Of a stretch of 64,000 nt of DNA, positions 60,257-64,000 are shown piece by piece. A program made the position numbers and the translations under genes. This DNA is from Oscillospiraceae bacterium (lineage in GTDB: Bacteria; Bacillota; Clostridia; Oscillospirales; Oscillospiraceae): positions 1 through 64,000 of the forward strand of contig WRAO01000008.1 in assembly GCA_009780175.1 (NCBI GenBank), read 5' to 3'. Under the pieces are notes generated by a model. That model saw only the letters and a list, made by a program, of their open reading frames with translations, had not been told where the DNA came from and ran no database searches. Position 1 is the first letter of the stretch. Each line of letters starts with the position of its first letter.

Positions 60257-60486
60257 TTTTTATGAGCCTGCGGCTCGCAATGCTCGTTGCGCTGAGGCAC
60301 CCTGCTTTTTGCGTTGGCAAGAAATAGGCAAAAAGGCGATTTTGGGGGTGTTTCCCCCTAAAAACCCCGTTTTGACTTTTGGTTTGTGGGCGTTTGGGTC
60401 TTGTGGTTCCGCCTGCCGGCGGAAAACATGCGCTCTGGTCTGCTCGCCTCAGTGAAACGCGCGCAGCGAGCCGCAGGCCATAAAAA
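60257..60486. repeat. Dispersed repeat copy 5, shortened MITE with near-perfect TIRs
   Basis: 230 bp. TTTTTATGAGCCTGCGGCTC... at the left (60257-60278) and its complement at 60466-60486, matching at 20 of 21 positions aside from one 1-nt deletion. The inner part carries GGGGGtgttTCCCCC in place of the AAGAGAAACC stem. It lies between the spoIIIA promoter and the E1 alpha gene. Confidence 0.8.
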
Positions 60487-60577
60487 TTAACATAATAGAA
60501 TATCTATCAAAATTGCCTTGCAAAGAATTTCATGCTATACTGCAAAGAGCGATAGCCCCACGACAGGAGGGACGCCA

Positions 60578-61558
60578 GTGGAACCAACACAAACCACCCC
60601 GTCAAAATGGAACAAACAACTCCTGGAAGAGCTTATGAGAACCATGATGCTCTCTCGGAAATTTGAAGAAAAAATAGAGCAGATGTTCGCCGAAGGCCTC
60701 GTCCACGGCACAACGCACCTCGGCATTGGCGAAGAAGCCGCCGCAGTTGGCACTGTCCTCGCGGCAAGACCGGAAGACTATCTGCTCGCAACCCATAGAG
60801 GTCACCAACCGGTGTTGGCAAAAGGCGTAGATGTCAATGCCATGATGGCGGAAATCCTCGGCAAGCAAAGCGGCATCTGCAAAGGCAAAGGCGGCTCCAT
60901 GCACATCGCAGATATCGACAAAGGGGTCCTCGGCTCAAACGGGGTCCTCGGCTCAAACGCGCCCATCGCCTGCGGAGCCGGACTAACGATTCGCCGAAAA
61001 GGGGAGGACAAAATTGTCCTCTGCTTCTTCGGAGACGGCGCCGCCAACCTCGGCGCGATCCACGAGGCGATGAATCTCGCCGCCGTCTGGAATCTGCCTG
61101 TCCTCTTCATCCTAGTCAACAACGGCTACGGCGTCTCAACCCACATCTCCAAAGCCAGCCGTGATACAGATCTTGCCAAACGCGCCTATCCCTTCGGCAT
61201 CCCGGTCAAAACCATAGACGGCAACGACATACTCGCCGTATACGAAACCGTGAGAGAAGCCCGAGACTATGTCGCCCAAAGCGGCCCCATGCTCATCGTG
61301 CAAAACACCTACCGCATCTCCGGCCACTCCAAATCAGACCAAAACCGCTACCGTTCCAAAGAAGAAATCGACGCATGGCGCGAAAAATGCCCCATCTTAC
61401 GATTCAAGGCATACCTACTCGAACAAGACCGATTCACCGAAGAAGCGATAGACCAAATGGACGCAGAAACCACCGCCCAAATCGAAGCGGCGGCGGAATA
61501 CGGCATCAATAGCCCCTTGCCATCCCTAGACACCATCCTGGATGACGTCTACGCTTAG
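60578..61558 (+). CDS. Thiamine-diphosphate-dependent dehydrogenase E1 alpha subunit
   Basis: A 326-residue E1 alpha subunit of pyruvate/acetoin-type dehydrogenases. The GTG start 60578 has an AGGAGG SD. Motifs: KFEEKIEQMFAEGLVHGTTHLGIGEEA, GGSMHIADIDKGVLGSNGVLGSNAPIACGAG, GDGAANLGAIHEAMNLAAVWNLPVLFILVNNGYGVST (ThDP motif GDG...NN). It decarboxylates the 2-oxo acid (pyruvate or acetoin), giving acyl groups to an E2 that is not in this window. The beta gene follows 13 bp later. Confidence 0.88.
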   Translation: MEPTQTTPSKWNKQLLEELMRTMMLSRKFEEKIEQMFAEGLVHGTTHLGIGEEAAAVGTVLAARPEDYLLATHRGHQPVLAKGVDVNAMMAEILGKQSGICKGKGGSMHIADIDKGVLGSNGVLGSNAPIACGAGLTIRRKGEDKIVLCFFGDGAANLGAIHEAMNLAAVWNLPVLFILVNNGYGVSTHISKASRDTDLAKRAYPFGIPVKTIDGNDILAVYETVREARDYVAQSGPMLIVQNTYRISGHSKSDQNRYRSKEEIDAWREKCPILRFKAYLLEQDRFTEEAIDQMDAETTAQIEAAAEYGINSPLPSLDTILDDVYA

Positions 61559-61571
61559 GAGGTACCGAGAT

Positions 61572-62555
61572 ATGGCAATCAGAGAAATCCGCTACGCCGA
61601 GGCCATCAAAGAGGCCATGTGCGAAGAAATGCACCGCGACCCAGACGTATTCTTCCTTGGGGAAGACATCGGCGTCTACGGCGGCGCCTTCGGTGTCTCC
61701 ACCGGAATGCTCGAAGAATTCGGCCCACACCGCGTGATAGACACCCCCATTTCCGAAAACGGCTTCGTAGGCGCGGCGATCGGCGCCGCGATCACCGGGA
61801 GTCGCCCCATCGTAGAACTCATGTTCTCCGATTTCATGGCCGTCTGCTTCGACCAACTCCTCAACCAAGCCCCCAAAATGCGCTACATGTTCGGCGGCAA
61901 AGTCAAAGTGCCGCTCGTCCTCCGCACCCCCTCCGGCGGGGGGACTGGAGCCGCGGCCCAACACTCGCAAAGTTTGGAGACAATCTACGCCCACATCCCC
62001 GGCCTCAAAGTCGTCATCCCCTCCACCCCTTACGACGCAAAGGGCCTTCTCAAAACCGCCATCCGGGACGACAACCCCGTTATCTTCCTCGAACAGAAAC
62101 GTCTCTACCAGACAAAAGGCGAAGTCCCGGCAGAAGACTATACCATCCCCTTCGGCAAAGCCGATATCAAACGCCCCGGCACAGACTGCACGATCATCAC
62201 CTATGGCAGAATGGTAGAACTCTCCTTAGAAGCGGCGGAGCCCCTCGCAAAAGACGGAATCAACGTAGAGGTAATTGATCTTCGCACCCTCTTACCCCTA
62301 GACACGGAGGCTCTGATCCAATCCGTGCAAAAAACAGGCCGTTGCGTTGTTGTCCACGAAGCAGTAAAATTCGCCGGCTTCGGCGGCGAACTGGCGGCGA
62401 CGGTCAACGAAAGCGAAGCATTCTACAGCCTCAAATCCCCCATCAAACGCCTCGGCGCAATCAGCGCCCCCATCCCCTTCAGCCCTGAACTGGAAGAACA
62501 CACCTTCCCCACAACCGACAGCATCGTCGCGGCAGTGCGAGAGACGATGAAATAG
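61572..62555 (+). CDS. Thiamine-diphosphate-dependent dehydrogenase E1 beta subunit
   Basis: A 327-residue E1 beta subunit. MAIREIRYAEAIKEAMCEEMHRDPDVFFLGEDIGVYGGAFGVS, PRVIDTPISENGFVGAAIGAAITGSRPI and LNVEVIDLRTLLPLD are family marks. It binds the partner alpha to make the ThDP active site. SD TAGGAGG upstream. It is the end of the two-gene unit; no E2/E3 gene follows in the window. Confidence 0.9.
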   Translation: MAIREIRYAEAIKEAMCEEMHRDPDVFFLGEDIGVYGGAFGVSTGMLEEFGPHRVIDTPISENGFVGAAIGAAITGSRPIVELMFSDFMAVCFDQLLNQAPKMRYMFGGKVKVPLVLRTPSGGGTGAAAQHSQSLETIYAHIPGLKVVIPSTPYDAKGLLKTAIRDDNPVIFLEQKRLYQTKGEVPAEDYTIPFGKADIKRPGTDCTIITYGRMVELSLEAAEPLAKDGINVEVIDLRTLLPLDTEALIQSVQKTGRCVVVHEAVKFAGFGGELAATVNESEAFYSLKSPIKRLGAISAPIPFSPELEEHTFPTTDSIVAAVRETMK

Positions 62556-62604
62556 CCCGCAGTGGACAGCACGATGACGAAAACCACCGCATATTCAATC
62601 GCAC

Positions 62605-62815
62605 CCACAGCACAAAAATGTGTACGCCCGAAAGCGACATGAATCTCCGCTGGCAGGCGGAATCACACACCCTAAGTGCACACGAGTATAAAGTCAAGAG
62701 GAAGAGATTTTCAAGAGAAACCGAATGGTTTCTCTTGAATTGTTTTTGCCTACTTTTGCCAACGCAAAAAGTAGATTGTCCTCGACGACAGGCCCGCTTG
62801 GTCTAAGAGAAATAT
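62605..62815. repeat. Dispersed repeat copy 6 (inverted orientation)
   Basis: About 210 bp in reverse orientation: GTCAAGAGGAAGAGATTTTC, the hairpin TCAAGAGAAACC-gaat-GGTTTCTCTTGA (62711-62738), then an imperfect GTTTTTGCC...CAAAAAGTAG part and cctcgacgacaggcccgcttgg end. It lies between the E1 beta and GntR genes. Confidence 0.75.
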
Positions 62816-62857
62816 CTCTATCGCCATAGGCACCGCAGAAAAATAAAAAATTCTCTA

Positions 62858-62886
62858 TTGACACATGCATCATACTCGTGCTATAG
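62858..62886 (+). promoter_or_regulatory. Promoter of the GntR/ABC unit
   Basis: TTGACA (62858-62863), 17-18 bp spacer, CTATAG or TATAGT (62881-62887). The leader has several AACTAA/CTAGCTAA-type words, perhaps an operator, not resolved. Confidence 0.65.
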
Positions 62887-62942
62887 TTAATCACACAAGT
62901 AACTAACTAGCTAACAAACTAAGCTACAGCAAGGAGGTCGCG

Positions 62943-63314
62943 ATGAAGATTAACTTCGAAGACGAACGCCCGATCTTCCTCCAGATCGCGGAAGGGATTG
63001 AAGATGGTATATTAGTGGGCGCATATGAAGAGGAGGGGCAAGTCCCCTCGACGACGGAGATCTCCATGACCTATAAGATCAACCCGGCGACGGCGCTCAA
63101 GGGGATTAGTCGCCTTGTAGAGGAGGGTATCCTCTACAAGCGAAGGGGTCTGGGGATGTTTGTAAGTACAGGGGCCATCGCGGTAGTGAGAGCGAAACGC
63201 AAGGCCGCGTTTTCCAAGCAGTATGTCGCGCCGCTGACAAGAGAGGCCAGACGGCTCGGTCTAACCTCGGGGGAAACAGTGGAGCTAATTGAAAGGAGTT
63301 TCCGAGATGAATAA
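62943..63314 (+). CDS. GntR family regulator, YtrA subfamily
   Basis: A 123-residue short GntR protein with an N-terminal winged helix (NFEDERPIFLQIAEGIEDGILVGAYEEEGQVPSTTEISMTYKINPATALKGISRLVEEGILYKRRGLGMFV) and a short C-terminal dimerisation tail, typical of YtrA-type. It probably represses the ABC operon it starts. AAGGAGG SD. Overlaps the next gene by 8 nt. Confidence 0.9.
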   Translation: MKINFEDERPIFLQIAEGIEDGILVGAYEEEGQVPSTTEISMTYKINPATALKGISRLVEEGILYKRRGLGMFVSTGAIAVVRAKRKAAFSKQYVAPLTREARRLGLTSGETVELIERSFRDE

Positions 63315-64000
63315 GATTGAACTTAAAGGTGTATCCAAAACGTTCGGACAGGTCGAGGCGAGCAAAAATGTGAGCCTGACTTTTGAACAAGGCAAGATTT
63401 ACGGTCTGCTGGGCCGTAACGGGGCGGGCAAGAGCACGCTCCTCAATATGATTACGAGCCGCGTGTTCCCGGACGCTGGGGAAATCCTGGTGGAAGGCGA
63501 ATCTGTGATCGAGTGTGACCGAGCAATGGGCAAGATTTATCTCATGGGCGAGGCGAACTATTATCCGGAGGGCATGAGAATCCGTAAGGCCTTCGAGTGC
63601 GCCGCCATGTTCTATCCGAATTTCGATCTCGCCAACGCGAATATGCTGGCGGAGAGGTTTGGGCTGAACACGAAGAAGAAGTTCAAAGAACTCTCCACCG
63701 GCATGACCACGATGGCCCGGCTCTCCATCGCCCTCTCCACGGGCGCGCCTTACATCTTCCTCGACGAGCCAGTGCTCGGATTGGACGCGGTACACAGAGA
63801 TTTGTTCTATCGACTTCTCGTCGAGCAGTTTGAGCGGCATCCGGCTTGTTATGTGATCTCGACGCACTTGATCGAAGAGGTCGCGGGGTTGATTGAAGAG
63901 GTGTATATCATCAGCAAGGGCGAATTGCTGCTCCATGAGTCGACCGAACGGCTCCTTGCGCGGGGCTATACCGTCACTGGGTCGTCCGAAGCGGTGGATA
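63307..64000 (+). CDS. ABC transporter ATP-binding protein (cut at window end)
   Basis: At least 231 residues. Walker A GLLGRNGAGKSTLLNMI (~34-50), then the ABC signature region LSTGMTTMARLSIALSTGAPYIFLDEP (signature is weak: STGMTTM) and ISTHLIEEVAG (H-loop). It starts inside the GntR stop (ATG 63307). It is the usual partner of YtrA-type regulators, an exporter ATPase. The 3' end and permease lie beyond the window. Confidence 0.88.
   Translation, partial: MNKIELKGVSKTFGQVEASKNVSLTFEQGKIYGLLGRNGAGKSTLLNMITSRVFPDAGEILVEGESVIECDRAMGKIYLMGEANYYPEGMRIRKAFECAAMFYPNFDLANANMLAERFGLNTKKKFKELSTGMTTMARLSIALSTGAPYIFLDEPVLGLDAVHRDLFYRLLVEQFERHPACYVISTHLIEEVAGLIEEVYIISKGELLLHESTERLLARGYTVTGSSEAVD

Noticed and set aside
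60919..60954. 18-bp tandem duplication (GVLGSNGVLGSN) in E1 alpha
   Set aside because: Family members have a similar GxLGxNGIVG pattern at this site, so length is normal. The repeat is chance similarity or local conversion.
62888..62935. AACTAA-type words as a defined GntR operator
   Set aside because: Several imperfect copies occur but no clear palindrome matches a known YtrA site.

Overview
The window is chromosomal DNA from an endospore-forming Firmicute, most likely an anaerobic Clostridia member. The evidence is a complete spoIIIAA-AH operon, a Tlp-type small spore protein gene, strong Shine-Dalgarno (SD) sites and sigmaA-like promoters, a reduced Mrp antiporter operon and an ApbE/NusG-II/Gx flavin module. 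I cannot assign a genus from the sequence alone.

Left third (1-20.9 kb, almost all minus strand): late genes of a contractile-tailed PBSX/XkdK-type prophage, read from right to left. They run terminase small and large subunits, portal, capsid, connector, head closure, tail chaperone with a -1 frameshift extension, a very short tape measure, the XkdP-Q-R-S-T-U baseplate set, a glycine-rich fibre, then gp10-like, tail terminator, sheath and tube genes, endolysin and holin. The gp10/terminator/sheath/tube block sits after the fibre instead of before the tail chaperone, and a mobile-type repeat occupies the place where it would be expected. Between terminase and portal lies an insertion: a 977-residue leucine-rich-repeat/Ig-like/S-layer-homology surface protein with its own promoter, a serine recombinase, a tiny zinc-ribbon gene, and a 17-bp inverted-repeat pair flanking a promoter-like sequence. 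No integrase, repressor or replication genes are seen.

Middle (21-46 kb): a TetR regulator; a Gly-zipper membrane protein; two flavodoxin-like genes; apbE divergent from a NusG-II/Gx-transporter pair, with overlapping and apparently leaderless promoters; metY behind a Met/Cys leader-peptide attenuator; a graveyard of LysR and IS110-like fragments; a GT28 glycosyltransferase with CCA-adding enzyme; the Mrp operon (minus strand); DUF1275; a polysaccharide deacetylase; hemW; a VanW protein; tRNA-Ala(GGC); an MgtA-type P-type ATPase; and an ATP-grasp/YheCD pair.

Right part (45-64 kb): a small membrane protein, three tandem basic micro-genes, tlp, a TAXI-TRAP transporter operon, two polysaccharide deacetylases, a cyclic-2,3-diphosphoglycerate-synthetase-like GTPase, the spoIIIA operon, a two-gene E1 alpha/beta dehydrogenase without E2/E3, and a GntR (YtrA-type) regulator overlapping an ABC ATPase cut by the window edge.

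Six copies of one dispersed, palindrome-rich repeat family are scattered through the window. Two of them show clear terminal inverted repeats, so the family looks like a MITE. Two copies lie inside the prophage structural operon.
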